DNA of 64,000 nucleotides from Kineosporia corallincola (GTDB lineage: Bacteria > Actinomycetota > Actinomycetes > Actinomycetales > Kineosporiaceae), in assembly GCF_018499875.1 (NCBI RefSeq), contig NZ_JAHBAY010000021.1, forward strand, positions 51,894 through 115,893, read 5' to 3'. Of this stretch, positions 1 to 9,218 are shown piece after piece (the stretch's first letter is position 1; each line of letters starts with the position of its first letter). Under the pieces are notes generated by a model, which saw only the letters and a list, made by a program, of their open reading frames with translations, was not told the DNA's origin and ran no database searches. The position numbers were made by a program, and so were the translations under genes.

Positions 1-140
1 TGGACGCCGTACTCGTCCGCCCAGCGCATCCACGACCGCTCCACCGCCGGGGTGGAGTCGATCAGGGTGCCGTCCATGTCGAACAGCACGGCGGCGAAGG
101 TGCGCCCGGTCAGGGGACCCAGGAGATCGTTGTCGGCCAC
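1..140 (-). CDS. HAD-family hydrolase, N-terminal fragment (runs off the window)
   Basis: The GTG start is at 140 and the frame stays open to the window edge, giving about 46 residues. The HAD motif I, AAVLFDMDGTLIDSTPAV, is clear: the first Asp is the nucleophile and the second the acid/base of phosphate-transfer enzymes. Subclass and substrate cannot be told because the cap domain and motifs II-IV lie outside the window. It is divergent from the acetyltransferase gene at 198, so the 57 bp between them should hold both promoters. Family assignment is secure, function is not. Confidence 0.85.
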   Translation of the reverse strand, partial: MADNDLLGPLTGRTFAAVLFDMDGTLIDSTPAVERSWMRWADEYGV

Positions 141-197
141 GCGCGCCAGCCTAGCCAGAGCCGGAAGAGTGTCGGTGGGCGGTGGAATGATGCGGAC

Positions 198-734
198 ATG
201 GCATCGAACGTCCTGGTCCGGCCCGCCCGCGCCTCCGACCCGGCGGTGATCGGCTCCATCCAGGCCCGCGCCTGGGGCATCGCCTACGCCGAGCTGCTCC
301 CGGCCCAGGCTCTGGCGGCGCTCACGCCGTCCGAACTGACCCCGGTCTGGCGCGAGGCGGTGCTGCGCCCGCCGAGCCCGAAACACGGTGTTTTCGTGGC
401 GGTCTCCGACGACCTGGTGGTGGGTTTCGCCTCGGTCGCGCCGAGCGACGACCACGACGCGAACGGCGAGACGGGTGCCCTCGGCGTGCTCGCGGTCGAT
501 CCCGGCCACCAGCAGGCCGGCCACGGTTCGCGGCTGCTCTCGGCGGCGGTCGATCACCTGCGCAACCACGGGCTGAACGCGATGACGGTCTGGGTCCCCG
601 AGGCCGACGAGGCCCGGGCCCGGTTCTTCACCTCGGCCGGCATGGTGGCCGACGGCGCCCGGCGGTCCTTCGCCGGACCGGGCGGTGCCACGGTCACCGA
701 AGTGCGCTACGGCGCGGAGATCTCGGGTGCCTGA
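198..734 (+). CDS. GNAT-family N-acetyltransferase
   Basis: The 178-residue protein has the layout of a single-domain GNAT enzyme, which transfers acetyl from acetyl-CoA to an amine. The N-terminus VLVRPARASDPAVI is the usual first strand and helix. The motif-A region, GALGVLAVDPGHQQAGHGSR (about residues 94-113), carries the acetyl-CoA pyrophosphate loop in the Q-x-x-G-x-G/A form. Near the C-terminus, ARARFFTSAGMVADG is the family's typical beta5/alpha4 element. The substrate is unknown. Its last 8 bp overlap the start of the next gene, so the two are probably translated together. Confidence 0.85.
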   Translation: MASNVLVRPARASDPAVIGSIQARAWGIAYAELLPAQALAALTPSELTPVWREAVLRPPSPKHGVFVAVSDDLVVGFASVAPSDDHDANGETGALGVLAVDPGHQQAGHGSRLLSAAVDHLRNHGLNAMTVWVPEADEARARFFTSAGMVADGARRSFAGPGGATVTEVRYGAEISGA

Positions 735-1968
735 CTCACCGGGCGAGCCGGTCGACGGCGACGGAGCCCCCACGGCGCCCCCGCTCCCCGGCTCTGCGCC
801 GCGTCTCACCGGCATCGACGTGGCCAGGTCGTTCGCGCTGTTCGGCATGATGGCCACCCACGTGCTGCTCGGTGCCGGCTCGGACGACGGGGCGATGGGC
901 GCCGTTCACCAGATCGCCGGGGGCCGGGCCGCGGCCCTGTTCGCGGTGCTGGCCGGGGTCGGGCTGGCGCTGGCCTCCGGGGGCGAACGGCCCACCCCGC
1001 GCAGGATCGCCCGCGCCCGTCACGTCACGCTGGTGCGCTCGGGCGCGCTGGTGGCGCTCGGCCTCACGCTCGGCCTGGCCGACACCCCGGTCGCGATCAT
1101 CCTGGCCTACTACGGCGTGCTGTTCCTGGTCGCGGTGCCGGTGCTGGCCTGGCCGGCGCGGCGGCTCGCGGCCGCCGCCGTCATCTGCGCGGTGGTCACG
1201 CCCGCCGTCAGCCACTGGCTGCGCGGGGCGGGCGGGCTCGACGAGGCCTCCGGCGAGAACCTTTCCTGGGCAACCCTTTTCCCGCTGGTGCCGGCCGTGC
1301 GGCATCTGCTGCTGACCGGCTACTACCCCGTGCTCACCTGGACCACCTACCTTTTCGCCGGCCTGGCGGTGGGCCGGCTGGCGTTGCGCAGCCCGCGGGT
1401 CGCGGCAGCCGTGGCCGCGACCGGCGCGGCGCTGGCGGCCGGGTCGTGGCTGGTGTCGGTCGCCGCGGTGCATCTGGCCGGGGGGTTCGGCTCCCTGGTC
1501 ACCGAGGGACTGCTGCCGCGCTACTCCGCCGACGGCCGCACCCCCAACGACGGCTTCTACGGCACCACGCCGGTCAACGACCCGTGGTGGCTGCTGGTGC
1601 GGGTGGCGCACAGCGGCTCGATCACCGACCTGGTGCACACGGTGGGCACGTCCCTGCTCGTGCTCGGCCTGACCCTGCTCGCGGTGCACGCGCTGACCCG
1701 GCGAAAACCGGTGCCCGCCCTGGTCCGGGTGCCGCTGCGGATGCTGGCCGCGGCCGGCTCGATGACGCTCACGCTCTACTGCGTGCACGTGCTCGCGGTC
1801 GGTGTGAACACCGGCGCCCTGCGCGAGCCGATCGTGCCGGCCTGGCCCTACCTGGTGCTGAACGTCGTGGGGGCGATCATCATCGCCCTGCTCTGGGGCG
1901 CGCCCCGGCGCCGCGGCCCGCTGGAAGAGGCGATCGTCTCGATGGCCGGGGTCGCCGCGCGGGGCTGA
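727..1968 (+). CDS. DUF418 / YeiB-like multi-pass membrane protein
   Basis: I chose the GTG at 727 (413 residues), which overlaps the upstream stop by 8 bp; the frame is open further upstream but runs into the acetyltransferase gene. The N-terminal LTGIDVARSFALFGMMATH and the late MTLTLYCVHVLAVG are hallmarks of the DUF418/YeiB family and the related DUF1624 acyltransferase-like membrane proteins. About 9-10 hydrophobic segments are visible. Members are proposed to be membrane transporters or acyltransferases, and no reaction is established. Coupling to the GNAT gene makes an acyl-transfer role conceivable, but that is inference. Confidence 0.75.
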   Translation: MPDSPGEPVDGDGAPTAPPLPGSAPRLTGIDVARSFALFGMMATHVLLGAGSDDGAMGAVHQIAGGRAAALFAVLAGVGLALASGGERPTPRRIARARHVTLVRSGALVALGLTLGLADTPVAIILAYYGVLFLVAVPVLAWPARRLAAAAVICAVVTPAVSHWLRGAGGLDEASGENLSWATLFPLVPAVRHLLLTGYYPVLTWTTYLFAGLAVGRLALRSPRVAAAVAATGAALAAGSWLVSVAAVHLAGGFGSLVTEGLLPRYSADGRTPNDGFYGTTPVNDPWWLLVRVAHSGSITDLVHTVGTSLLVLGLTLLAVHALTRRKPVPALVRVPLRMLAAAGSMTLTLYCVHVLAVGVNTGALREPIVPAWPYLVLNVVGAIIIALLWGAPRRRGPLEEAIVSMAGVAARG

Positions 1969-2062
1969 GCCGGGCGAGCCGGGCACCCATGTGGCTGGCC
2001 CGCCCAGGCACGACCAGGCACGACCACAAGACCGGGCCCGCCCAGGCCGCGAAACCAGCGTC

Positions 2063-2797
2063 CTACAGGTAGTTCTCCAGCCCTCGCACCAGGCCGGGCC
2101 GCCCCGACACCTGGCGCACCGCCAGCAGCACGCCCGGCATGAACGAGACCCGGTCGAAGCTGTCGTGGCGGATGGTCAGCTGCTCACCGGGACCACCGAG
2201 CAGCACCTCCTCGTGGGCCACCAGGCCCTGCAAGCGCACCGAGTGCACGCGCACGCCGTCGACGTCCGCACCGCGAGCGCCGTCGAGCACGGCCGTGGTG
2301 GCGTCAGGCGATGCGGGCAGGCCGGCCTCGCGGCGTGAGGCCGCGATCTGCGCGGCGGTGTGCCGTGCCGTGCCGGAGGGGGCGTCGGCCTTGTTCGGGT
2401 GGTGCAGCTCCACCACCTCGACCGACTCGAAGTACCTGGCCGCCTCGGCCGCGAAGCGCATGAGCAGCACCGCGCCGAGTGCGAAGTTGGGGGCCAGCAG
2501 AACGCCGACGCCGGGTGCCTTCGCGAGCGCCGCGCGCACCCTGGCCAGGCCGTCCTCGGTCCAGCCGGTGGTGCCGACCACAGCGTGCACGCCCTGCTCC
2601 ACGCAGGTCACCACGATGTCGTCGACGCCGTCCGGCGAGGTCATGACGACCGCGACGTCCGCACCCTTGAGCCCGGCGACCAGGTCGTCGCCCGACCCGA
2701 CCCGCGCACTCAGCGTCAGATCGGCGGCGGCCTCCACCGCGTCGCAGGTGGTCTTGCCCATTCGACCGGCCGCGCCGATCACCGCTACCGCTGTCAC
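2063..2797 (-). CDS. dapB: 4-hydroxy-tetrahydrodipicolinate reductase
   Basis: This cytoplasmic NAD(P)H enzyme of lysine and meso-diaminopimelate synthesis reduces 4-hydroxy-tetrahydrodipicolinate. The Rossmann motif VAVIGAAGRMGKT lies at the N-terminus, and the catalytic and substrate-binding signature ELHHPNKADAPSGTA lies mid-protein, with the His pair, Lys and SGT intact. The GTG at 2797 gives 244 residues, the usual actinobacterial length and placing VAVIGAAG at residue 4; an in-frame start at 2854 would add 19 unsupported residues. In Streptomyces-type genomes dapB follows the M16 protease gene directly. Here eutBC lies between them. Confidence 0.95.
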   Translation of the reverse strand: MTAVAVIGAAGRMGKTTCDAVEAAADLTLSARVGSGDDLVAGLKGADVAVVMTSPDGVDDIVVTCVEQGVHAVVGTTGWTEDGLARVRAALAKAPGVGVLLAPNFALGAVLLMRFAAEAARYFESVEVVELHHPNKADAPSGTARHTAAQIAASRREAGLPASPDATTAVLDGARGADVDGVRVHSVRLQGLVAHEEVLLGGPGEQLTIRHDSFDRVSFMPGVLLAVRQVSGRPGLVRGLENYL

Positions 2798-2860
2798 GCA
2801 GGTGAAGGTATCAGCGCCACCGATGACCAGGCAGCCAACCGGGCAGCCAACCATCCGGCC

Positions 2861-3667
2861 TCAGGACAGCGCGGTGTCCGGCGTGGACAGTTCCGCCGCC
2901 CGGCTGGTGTCTTTCAGGTCCACGCCCGAGCGTCCCAGCTGCCGGGCCCCGGCCACCAGCCCGGCGACCACCCGGGCCGCCACCTCGTAGGCCAGGCCGC
3001 CGGGGGCATGGATGTTGGACACGCAGTTGCGGTCGGAGTCGGCCCGCCCGGGCTCCGGGTGATGGGTCAGGTACACGCCCAGGCTGTCCGCCACGGACAG
3101 CCCCGGACGCTCGCCGATCAGCACCAGCACCGTGCCCACGCCGAGGGCCGCGCCGATGTGGTCGCCCAGCCCCACCCGAGCCTGCGTGGCGATCACCGGT
3201 GGGGCCAGGGTCAGCGTCGGCGGCAGGGCTCTCACCAGGGCGGACAGCAGGGCGGGCCCGTGCGTGGCCAGAGCCCGGGCCGAAAGACCGTCCGCCAGGA
3301 CGAATCCCACGTCCGCCGTCGAACGGGGGACGACGGGAGAACCGGCCGGCACCCGCCCCAGGTCCGGACGCCGCAGGTACTCCGCCCGGTCGGCCGCACG
3401 GCTGGTCACGGTCGTCGGATGCCCGAGCCGCGGCCCCGCACCCCCGCTCTCACCGGCCTCACCGTCGTCCGGCCCGGCGCACACCCCCGACCGCACCAGC
3501 TCCGCGATCAGCTTGTCCACGTCCAGCGGGTCGTGCACGGCGTCCCGGGCGATCGCGTGGGCCAGCCGGAACTCCAGCACCCGCGAGGTCGGCATCCCGT
3601 CGCCCGCCCGGCCCAGGCCGATCCGGGCCTGGGTGGTGGCGCGCAGCTCGTCCCAGAAGTCCGTCAC
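2861..3667 (-). CDS. eutC: Ethanolamine ammonia-lyase small subunit
   Basis: EutC pairs with EutB to form the adenosylcobalamin-dependent enzyme that splits ethanolamine into acetaldehyde and ammonia. The 268-residue product has two family landmarks: ARIGLGRAGDGMPTSRVLEF near the N-terminus and the C-terminal DRNCVSNIHAPGGLAYEVAA. The GTG start at 3667 overlaps the eutB stop in a GTGA, indicating translational coupling. A Gly/Glu-rich stretch around residues 60-80 is a lineage-specific insert. The open frame continues upstream antisense-style through eutB, but nothing there looks like EutC. Confidence 0.95.
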   Translation of the reverse strand: MTDFWDELRATTQARIGLGRAGDGMPTSRVLEFRLAHAIARDAVHDPLDVDKLIAELVRSGVCAGPDDGEAGESGGAGPRLGHPTTVTSRAADRAEYLRRPDLGRVPAGSPVVPRSTADVGFVLADGLSARALATHGPALLSALVRALPPTLTLAPPVIATQARVGLGDHIGAALGVGTVLVLIGERPGLSVADSLGVYLTHHPEPGRADSDRNCVSNIHAPGGLAYEVAARVVAGLVAGARQLGRSGVDLKDTSRAAELSTPDTALS

Positions 3668-5079
3668 CGCCCCACCGCCGTCAGCGAGCGCAGCACCGAG
3701 GACGACGCCTCGACCGGCAGCACCCGCCCCTCGTCGTCCATCAATTGCATGGTGCGCAGCCACGCCTCGAACTCCGGCGCCGGCCGCGACCCGAGCACCT
3801 GCCGGGTGTACAGCGCGTCGTGGAACGACGTGCTCTGGTAGCCGAGCATCACGTCGTCCGCGCCCGGCACCGCGATCACGAACGAGCAGCCCGCCACACC
3901 GAGCAGGGTCAGCAGGTTGTCCATGTCGTCCTGGTCGGCCTCGGCATGGTTGGTGTAGCAGACGTCCACGCCCATCGGCAGACCGAGCAGCTTGCCGCAG
4001 AAGTGGTCCTCCAGACCCGCACGGACGATCTGCTTGCCGTCGTACAGGTATTCCGGCCCGATGAACCCGACCACGGTGTTCACCAGCAGCGGCTCGAACT
4101 CCCGGCAGACCGCGTAGGCCCGGGCCTCCAGCGTCTGCTGGTCCACCGGGCGCCCGTTCACGCCGCGGTGCGCGTCCGCCGACAGGGCCGAGCCCTGACC
4201 GGTCTCCATGTACATCACGTTCTGCCCGACCGTGCCCCGGTTCAGCGACAGCCCGGCCTCGTGTCCCTCCCGCAGCAGGGCCAGGTCGACGCCGAAGCCC
4301 TGGTTCGCGGCCTGGGTGCCGGCCACCGACTGGAACACCAGGTCGACCGGCACCCCGGCCTCGATCAGCCCGATGGTGGTGGTGACGTGGGTGAGAACGC
4401 AGGTCTGGGTGGGGATGTCGTAGGCCGAGCGGATCCCGTCGAGCAGGTGCAGCAGGTCGGCGCAGGTCTGCGGCGAGTCGCCGGCCGGGTTCACGCCGAT
4501 CACCGCGTCGCCGCAGCCCAGCAGCAGACCGTCGAGCGTGGCCGCGGCGATGCCGCGCAGGTCGTCGGTGGGATGGTTGGGCTGGAGGCGGGTGGCCAGG
4601 CGGCCGGGCAGTCCCACGGTCGAGCGGAACGCCGTGGTCACCCGGGTGGCCCGGGCCACCGCGATCAGGTCCTGGTTGCGCATCAGCTTGCTCACCGCGG
4701 CCACCATCTCCGGGGTCAGCCCGGGGGCCAGGGCGCCCAGTACCGCCCCGGCCTGCGGCTTCGGTGCCAGGTCGAGCAGCCAGTCGCGAAATCCGCCCAC
4801 GGTCAGCGATTTCACCGGCTCGAAGGCATCCGGCGCGTGCGTGTCGAGGATCAGCCGGGTGACCTCGTCGGTCTCGTACGGCACCAGCGGCTCGTCGAGG
4901 AACTGCCGCAGCGGCACCTCGGCGAGGGCCAGCTGGGCGGCCACCCGCTCGGCGTCGGAACCCGCGGCGCACCCGGCCAGCTCGTCGCCCGACCTGAGTG
5001 GGGTGGCCTTCGCCATCAGGTCGACGAGGCCGTCGAACTGGTACGTCGTGCCCCGGCTCGTCTGCGTGTACCTGACCAT
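3664..5079 (-). CDS. eutB: Ethanolamine ammonia-lyase large subunit
   Basis: This is the catalytic TIM-barrel subunit of ethanolamine ammonia-lyase, about 471 residues, a normal length. Recognisable segments are the N-terminal MVRYTQTSRGTTYQFDGL, the central GCGDAVIGVNPAGDS and ICREF/PLLVNTVVGFIGPEYL-type strands, and CYTNHAEADQDDMDNL. The ATG at 5079 is preceded by a GGAGGT Shine-Dalgarno at about 5087-5092; the frame extends upstream to 5241 but without family similarity. It begins a two-gene operon with eutC. No other eut gene, microcompartment shell gene or transporter is nearby, so the acetaldehyde must be handled elsewhere. Confidence 0.95.
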   Translation of the reverse strand: MVRYTQTSRGTTYQFDGLVDLMAKATPLRSGDELAGCAAGSDAERVAAQLALAEVPLRQFLDEPLVPYETDEVTRLILDTHAPDAFEPVKSLTVGGFRDWLLDLAPKPQAGAVLGALAPGLTPEMVAAVSKLMRNQDLIAVARATRVTTAFRSTVGLPGRLATRLQPNHPTDDLRGIAAATLDGLLLGCGDAVIGVNPAGDSPQTCADLLHLLDGIRSAYDIPTQTCVLTHVTTTIGLIEAGVPVDLVFQSVAGTQAANQGFGVDLALLREGHEAGLSLNRGTVGQNVMYMETGQGSALSADAHRGVNGRPVDQQTLEARAYAVCREFEPLLVNTVVGFIGPEYLYDGKQIVRAGLEDHFCGKLLGLPMGVDVCYTNHAEADQDDMDNLLTLLGVAGCSFVIAVPGADDVMLGYQSTSFHDALYTRQVLGSRPAPEFEAWLRTMQLMDDEGRVLPVEASSSVLRSLTAVGR

Positions 5080-5109
5080 GGCACGACCTCCGCTCGGCGA
5101 ATCACCGCC

Positions 5110-5138
5110 ATCCCACCATCGGGTCCCGGCAGCGTCAA
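5110..5138 (-). promoter_or_regulatory. Candidate sigma-70-type promoter of eutBC
   Basis: Read on the minus strand, TTGACG (5133-5138) and TGGGAT (5110-5115) are separated by 17 bp and sit about 30 bp before the eutB start. The -35 is good and the -10 is only moderate. I see no cobalamin-riboswitch B12-box in the short leader. Confidence 0.4.
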
Positions 5139-5212
5139 CGAACGGGTCGTTTCGGTCGTGGGTCGGTGTGTTTCGGCCGGTTCCGGCGATCGGCGGGAGG
5201 GCCATAACAGTT

Positions 5213-5251
5213 GAGGACGCCGGGAGCCCCACCGGGCCCACCGACGTCCTC
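5213..5251 (-). terminator. Hairpin terminator after the M16 protease gene
   Basis: GAGGACG (5213-5219) pairs with CGTCCTC (5245-5251), and further GGG/CCC pairing inside gives a compound stem. It lies 17 nt after the protease stop on the minus strand and before the eutB promoter. There is no U-run, as is common in this GC range. Confidence 0.5.
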
Positions 5252-5267
5252 GAACTGAAGGTCGTGC

Positions 5268-6644
5268 TTACTCCAGCCGGAAGGTGCGGCCTTCGTCGAA
5301 CGGGCCCACCACCGCCAGCGACATCGGCCGGGACACCAGGTCGGCGGCCAGCTCGCGCACGTCGGCGGCGGAGATCGAGCGGATCCGGTCCAGAGCCTTG
5401 TCAAGGCCCAGGTACTCACCGTGCACCAGCTCGGCCTTGCCCAGCCGGGACATCCGGGAACCGGTGTCTTCGAGGCCCAGCACCAGACCGCCGGCCAGCT
5501 GGCCGTGGGCGCGGTGCAGTTCCTCCTCCGGCACACCGTCGGCGGCCAGGCGGCGCAGTTCGGCCACCATCAGCGCGATCACCTCGTCGGTGCGGGCCGG
5601 GGTGCAGCCCGCGTACAGACCGAAGTAGCCGGAGTCGGAGTAGCCACTGGCGAACGAGTACACCGCGTAGGCCAGGCCCCGCTGCTCGCGGATCTCCTGG
5701 AACAACCGGCTGCTCATCCCGCCGCCGAGCACCGCGTTGAGCACCGACATGGCATAACGCCGCGAGTCGGTGGCGACCAGCGAGGTGGTGCCGACCACCA
5801 CGTTGGCCTGCTCGGTCGGGCGGTTCACCACGACCAGTCGGTGCGGGGTGCCACCGGACGACGCGCCGGCCTGCTCCCGTTCCGGCTGCGACACATCACG
5901 CCGGGCGAAGGGCGCGTCGCCGGCGCCGATCGTCCAGCCGGACCGGGCCAGGCTGGCCTGGACCAGTTCGCACACCCGGTCGTGATCCACCCCACCGGCC
6001 ACCGTGACCACCAGGCCGGGGGCCCGGTAGTGCTCGGCGTAGTGGTCGAGGATGTTCTCGCGACGCACGGCCCGGATCGTCTCCGGCGTGCCACCGATCG
6101 GCCGGCCCAGCGGATGCTGCCCCAGAACCAGTTCGGCGAACCGCTCGTGCACCACGTCGGCCGGGTCGTCGTCGTTCATCGCGAGCTCTTCGAGGATGAC
6201 CCCGCGCTCGCTCTCGACGTCACCGGCCTCCAGCCGGGCACCGGTGACCATGTCGCAGAGCACGTCGACGGCCATCGGCAGGTCGTCGTCGAGCACCCGG
6301 GCGTAGTAGCAGGTGTGCTCCTTGCCGGTGACCGCGTTGGACTCACCGCCGACCCGGTCGAACGCGGTGGCGATGTCCATCGCGCTGCGCCGGGCCGTGC
6401 CCTTGAACAGCAGGTGCTCGAGGAAATGGGTGGAGCCGTGGTGGCCGGTGGTCTCGTCGCGCGAGCCGACACCGACCCAGAACCCGATCGTGGCGGAACG
6501 CAGTCCGGGCATCGCCTCCGACAGCACCCGGACCCCGCCGGGGAGGACGGTCCGGCGCACGACGGCGCCGGCGTCCTCCCCCGCGATGGTCTGGGACGAT
6601 CCGGAGGCTCCCGCTGCGACCAGCGGCAGAGGAGTCGCCGTCAC
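5268..6644 (-). CDS. M16-family zinc metallopeptidase (processing-peptidase type)
   Basis: The 458-residue protein is a single M16 unit pair of the mitochondrial-processing-peptidase/PqqL type. The inverted zinc motif HxxEH is at residues 73-77 (HFLEH), followed by FDRVGGESNAVTGKEHTCYY and a downstream acidic helix expected to give the third zinc ligand. The C-terminal half has the glycine-rich GGGMSSRLFQEIREQRGLAY of the family. It starts with GTG only 2 nt after the pnp stop, in the conserved pnp-M16 pair. Its natural substrate in actinobacteria is unknown. No signal peptide is seen, so it is probably cytoplasmic. Confidence 0.9.
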   Translation of the reverse strand: MTATPLPLVAAGASGSSQTIAGEDAGAVVRRTVLPGGVRVLSEAMPGLRSATIGFWVGVGSRDETTGHHGSTHFLEHLLFKGTARRSAMDIATAFDRVGGESNAVTGKEHTCYYARVLDDDLPMAVDVLCDMVTGARLEAGDVESERGVILEELAMNDDDPADVVHERFAELVLGQHPLGRPIGGTPETIRAVRRENILDHYAEHYRAPGLVVTVAGGVDHDRVCELVQASLARSGWTIGAGDAPFARRDVSQPEREQAGASSGGTPHRLVVVNRPTEQANVVVGTTSLVATDSRRYAMSVLNAVLGGGMSSRLFQEIREQRGLAYAVYSFASGYSDSGYFGLYAGCTPARTDEVIALMVAELRRLAADGVPEEELHRAHGQLAGGLVLGLEDTGSRMSRLGKAELVHGEYLGLDKALDRIRSISAADVRELAADLVSRPMSLAVVGPFDEGRTFRLE

Positions 6645-6646
6645 GA

Positions 6647-8884
6647 TCAGGAGTTCGCGTCCGCCGTCTCGGACTTGCCCTCGGTCTCCTCTTCCAGGAC
6701 CGGGGCCAGCGAGAGCTTGCCACGCGGGTCGATCTCGGCGATCTCGACCTGGACCTTCTGGCCGATCTTCAGAACGTCCTCGACGTTCTCCACCCGCTTG
6801 CCACCGACCATGCGGCGGATCTGCGAGATGTGCAGAAGACCGTCCTTGCCCGGCACCAGGGACACGAACGCACCGAAGGTCGTCGTCTTCACGACGGTGC
6901 CCAGGTAGCGCTCCCCGACCTCGGGCATGGTCGGGTTGGCGATCGCGTTGATCGCCGTCCGGGCGGCCTCGGCCGAGGGGCCGTCGGTCGCGCCGATGTA
7001 CACCGTGCCGTCGTCCTCGATCGAGATGTCGGCGCCGGTGTCGTCCTGGATCTGGTTGATCATCTTGCCCTTCGGGCCGATGACCTCACCGATCTTGTCG
7101 ACGGGGACCTTCACGCTGATGACGCGCGGCGCGAACGGGGACATCTCGTCCGGCCGGTCGATCGCCTCGCTCATCACGTCGAGGATGTGCAGCCGGGCCT
7201 CGCGGGCCTGGGTCAGCGCGGCGGCCAGCACCGACGCCGGGATGCCGTCGAGCTTGGTGTCGAGCTGGATCGCGGTGACGAACTCGGAGGTACCGGCGAC
7301 CTTGAAGTCCATGTCACCGAAAGCGTCCTCGGCACCGAGGATGTCGGTGAGAGCCGCGTACTCCGTCTTGCCGTCGACCGTGTCGGACACCAGGCCCATG
7401 GCGATGCCGGCGACCGGGGCGCGCAGCGGCACACCGGCGTTCAGCAGGGCCAGGGTGGAGGCGCAGACCGAACCCATCGAGGTGGACCCGTTGGAGCCGA
7501 GGGCCTCGGAGACCTGACGGATCGCGTAGGGGAACTCCTCGCGGCTCGGCAGGACCGGGACGAGCGCACGCTCGGCCAGGGCGCCGTGACCGATCTCGCG
7601 GCGCTTCGGCGAACCGACGCGACCGGTCTCACCGGTGCTGTAGGGCGGGAAGTTGTAGTTGTGCATGTACCGCTTGCGGGTCACCGGGGAGAGGGTGTCC
7701 AGCTGCTGCTCCATGCGCAGCATGTTCAGCGTGGTGACACCCAGGATCTGGGTCTCGCCGCGCTCGAACAGCGCCGAGCCGTGCACGCGCGGGATGACCT
7801 CGACCTCGGCGCCGAGCTGACGGATGTCGGCCAGGCCACGGCCGTCGATGCGCACCTTGTCTTTCAGGATGCGCTGACGGACCAGCTTCTTGTTGACGGC
7901 GCGGAAAGCGGCCGAGACCTCTTTCTCGCGGCCCTCGAACTCGGCCGAGAACTTGGCCTTGATGCCGTCTTTCAGCTCGTCCAGACGGCTCTCGCGCTCC
8001 TGCTTGCCGGCGATCGTGAGCGCCTGCGTCATGTCGTCGGACACCGCGGCGGCGACGGCCTGGAACACGTCGTCCTGGTAGTCCGGGAACAGCGGGAACT
8101 CGGCGGTCGGCTTGGCGGCCGCGGCGGAGACCTCGGCCTGCGCCTTGCACAGAGCGGCGATGAACGGCTTGGAGGCCTCCAGACCGGCGGCGACCACGTC
8201 TTCGGTGGGGGCGCCGGCGCCCTGGTCCTTGATCAGGGTCCAGGAGCCCTCGGTGGCCTCGGCCTCGACCATCATGATCGCGACGTCCTCGGTGCCGTCC
8301 TCCGTGGTGACGACGCGACCGGCGACGACCATGTCGAACACGGCCCGCTCGATCTCGTCGTGCCGCGGGAAGCCGACCCACTGGCCGTCGATCAGGGCCA
8401 CGCGCACGCCACCGATCGGGCCGGAGAAGGGCAGGCCGGAGATCTGGGTGGACAGCGACGCGGCGTTGATCGCCACGACGTCGTAGGGGTCGGCCGGGTT
8501 CAGCGCCAGCACGGTGATGACGACCTGGACCTCGTTGCGCAGGCCCTTGACGAAGGTCGGGCGCAGCGGGCGGTCGATCAGGCGGCAGGCCAGGATGGCC
8601 TCGGTGCTGGGCCGGCCCTCACGGCGGAAGAACGAGCCGGGGATCTTCCCGGCCGCGTACATCCGCTCCTCGACGTCGATCGTCAGGGGGAAGAAGTCGA
8701 ACTGGTCCTTCGGCTGCTTGCCGACCGTGGTGGCCGACAGCAGCATCGTGTCGTTGTCGAGGTAGACGGCGACGGAGCCGGCGGCCTGCTTGGCCAGACG
8801 CCCGGTCTCGAAACGGACCGTGCGCGTGCCGAACTTGCCGTTGTCGATGACGGCCTCGGCCGCGGTGATCTCGGGACCCTCCAA
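6647..8884 (-). CDS. pnp: Polyribonucleotide nucleotidyltransferase (PNPase)
   Basis: PNPase degrades RNA 3'-to-5' phosphorolytically and, in actinobacteria, also synthesises 3' tails. The 745 residues contain two RNase PH-like domains separated by an alpha-helical region, then a KH domain ([17 protein letters not shown], about residue 600) and a C-terminal S1 domain ([15 protein letters not shown]). The start is a TTG at 8884, with GGAGAG about 8 nt upstream; no ATG or GTG nearby fits. A rare start codon suits a gene that in other bacteria is autoregulated through its leader. It is followed by the M16 gene after 2 nt. Confidence 0.97.
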   Translation of the reverse strand: MEGPEITAAEAVIDNGKFGTRTVRFETGRLAKQAAGSVAVYLDNDTMLLSATTVGKQPKDQFDFFPLTIDVEERMYAAGKIPGSFFRREGRPSTEAILACRLIDRPLRPTFVKGLRNEVQVVITVLALNPADPYDVVAINAASLSTQISGLPFSGPIGGVRVALIDGQWVGFPRHDEIERAVFDMVVAGRVVTTEDGTEDVAIMMVEAEATEGSWTLIKDQGAGAPTEDVVAAGLEASKPFIAALCKAQAEVSAAAAKPTAEFPLFPDYQDDVFQAVAAAVSDDMTQALTIAGKQERESRLDELKDGIKAKFSAEFEGREKEVSAAFRAVNKKLVRQRILKDKVRIDGRGLADIRQLGAEVEVIPRVHGSALFERGETQILGVTTLNMLRMEQQLDTLSPVTRKRYMHNYNFPPYSTGETGRVGSPKRREIGHGALAERALVPVLPSREEFPYAIRQVSEALGSNGSTSMGSVCASTLALLNAGVPLRAPVAGIAMGLVSDTVDGKTEYAALTDILGAEDAFGDMDFKVAGTSEFVTAIQLDTKLDGIPASVLAAALTQAREARLHILDVMSEAIDRPDEMSPFAPRVISVKVPVDKIGEVIGPKGKMINQIQDDTGADISIEDDGTVYIGATDGPSAEAARTAINAIANPTMPEVGERYLGTVVKTTTFGAFVSLVPGKDGLLHISQIRRMVGGKRVENVEDVLKIGQKVQVEIAEIDPRGKLSLAPVLEEETEGKSETADANS

Positions 8885-9218
8885 GGGTCACTCTCCTGTT
8901 CTTCCGCGGCTGCGCCGCGGCATCGGGCAGGAGTGGTGCGGGAGCCGTGGTCGAGACGTTCCGGTCTTCGATCGAGGCCCACGCGTCCGCCCTGTGGGCT
9001 GCCCGCGGAGGCCACTACCGAGGACCGGTGACCGGCTCCTCGCCGACCCCTCCTGTGGTTCGTACTCACTGAAGTGTTGCCGGTGTTGCTGTGTTACCGG
9101 TGGTGCCGATTGTGCTACGGCCCACCGACAACCCGATGATCGGGCATCGATGGGCCGATGGCACGACCTGACACACCGAAGAGGCCGTGCCCGGATGTCC
9201 GGTCACGGCCTCAGGGAG
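8885..9218 (-). other. rpsO-pnp intergenic region with leader hairpins
   Basis: No gene is seen in these 334 bp. On the minus strand the region holds, in order, the rpsO terminator (9181-9212), a stem with one bulge (9020-9029 with 9031-9041, built on ACCGGT) and a 7-bp GC stem with a 3-nt loop (CCGCGGC at 8904-8910 with GCCGCGG at 8914-8920), shortly before the pnp Shine-Dalgarno. In E. coli, stem-loops in the pnp leader are the target of RNase III/PNPase autoregulation. A similar role here is inference. Confidence 0.4.
9181..9212 (-). terminator. rpsO terminator hairpin
   Basis: GAGGCCGTG (9181-9189) pairs perfectly with CACGGCCTC (9204-9212). An inner CCGGA/TCCGG stem closes on a TG loop after one mismatch. 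It begins 7 nt past the rpsO stop on the minus strand. The stem is strong, without a U-run. Confidence 0.75.

Noticed and set aside
736..1986. Long antisense open frame (416 aa) opposite the DUF418 gene
   Set aside because: It is rich in Arg, Gly, His and Gln, has no recognisable domain and mirrors the codon pattern of the sense gene. Similar GC-driven shadows lie opposite gabT/MFS (29194-31452), the Lrp/aminotransferase pair (38864-40906), infB (12352-14529) and cdsA (57335-59698).
3668..4972. Upstream extension of the eutC frame
   Set aside because: The frame is open through eutB, but that stretch is an out-of-frame shadow. EutC similarity starts only at the GTG at 3667.
5080..5267. Cobalamin riboswitch before eutB
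   Set aside because: Expected for a B12-dependent enzyme in some bacteria, but I see no B12-box-like consensus and the leader is too short after the candidate promoter.
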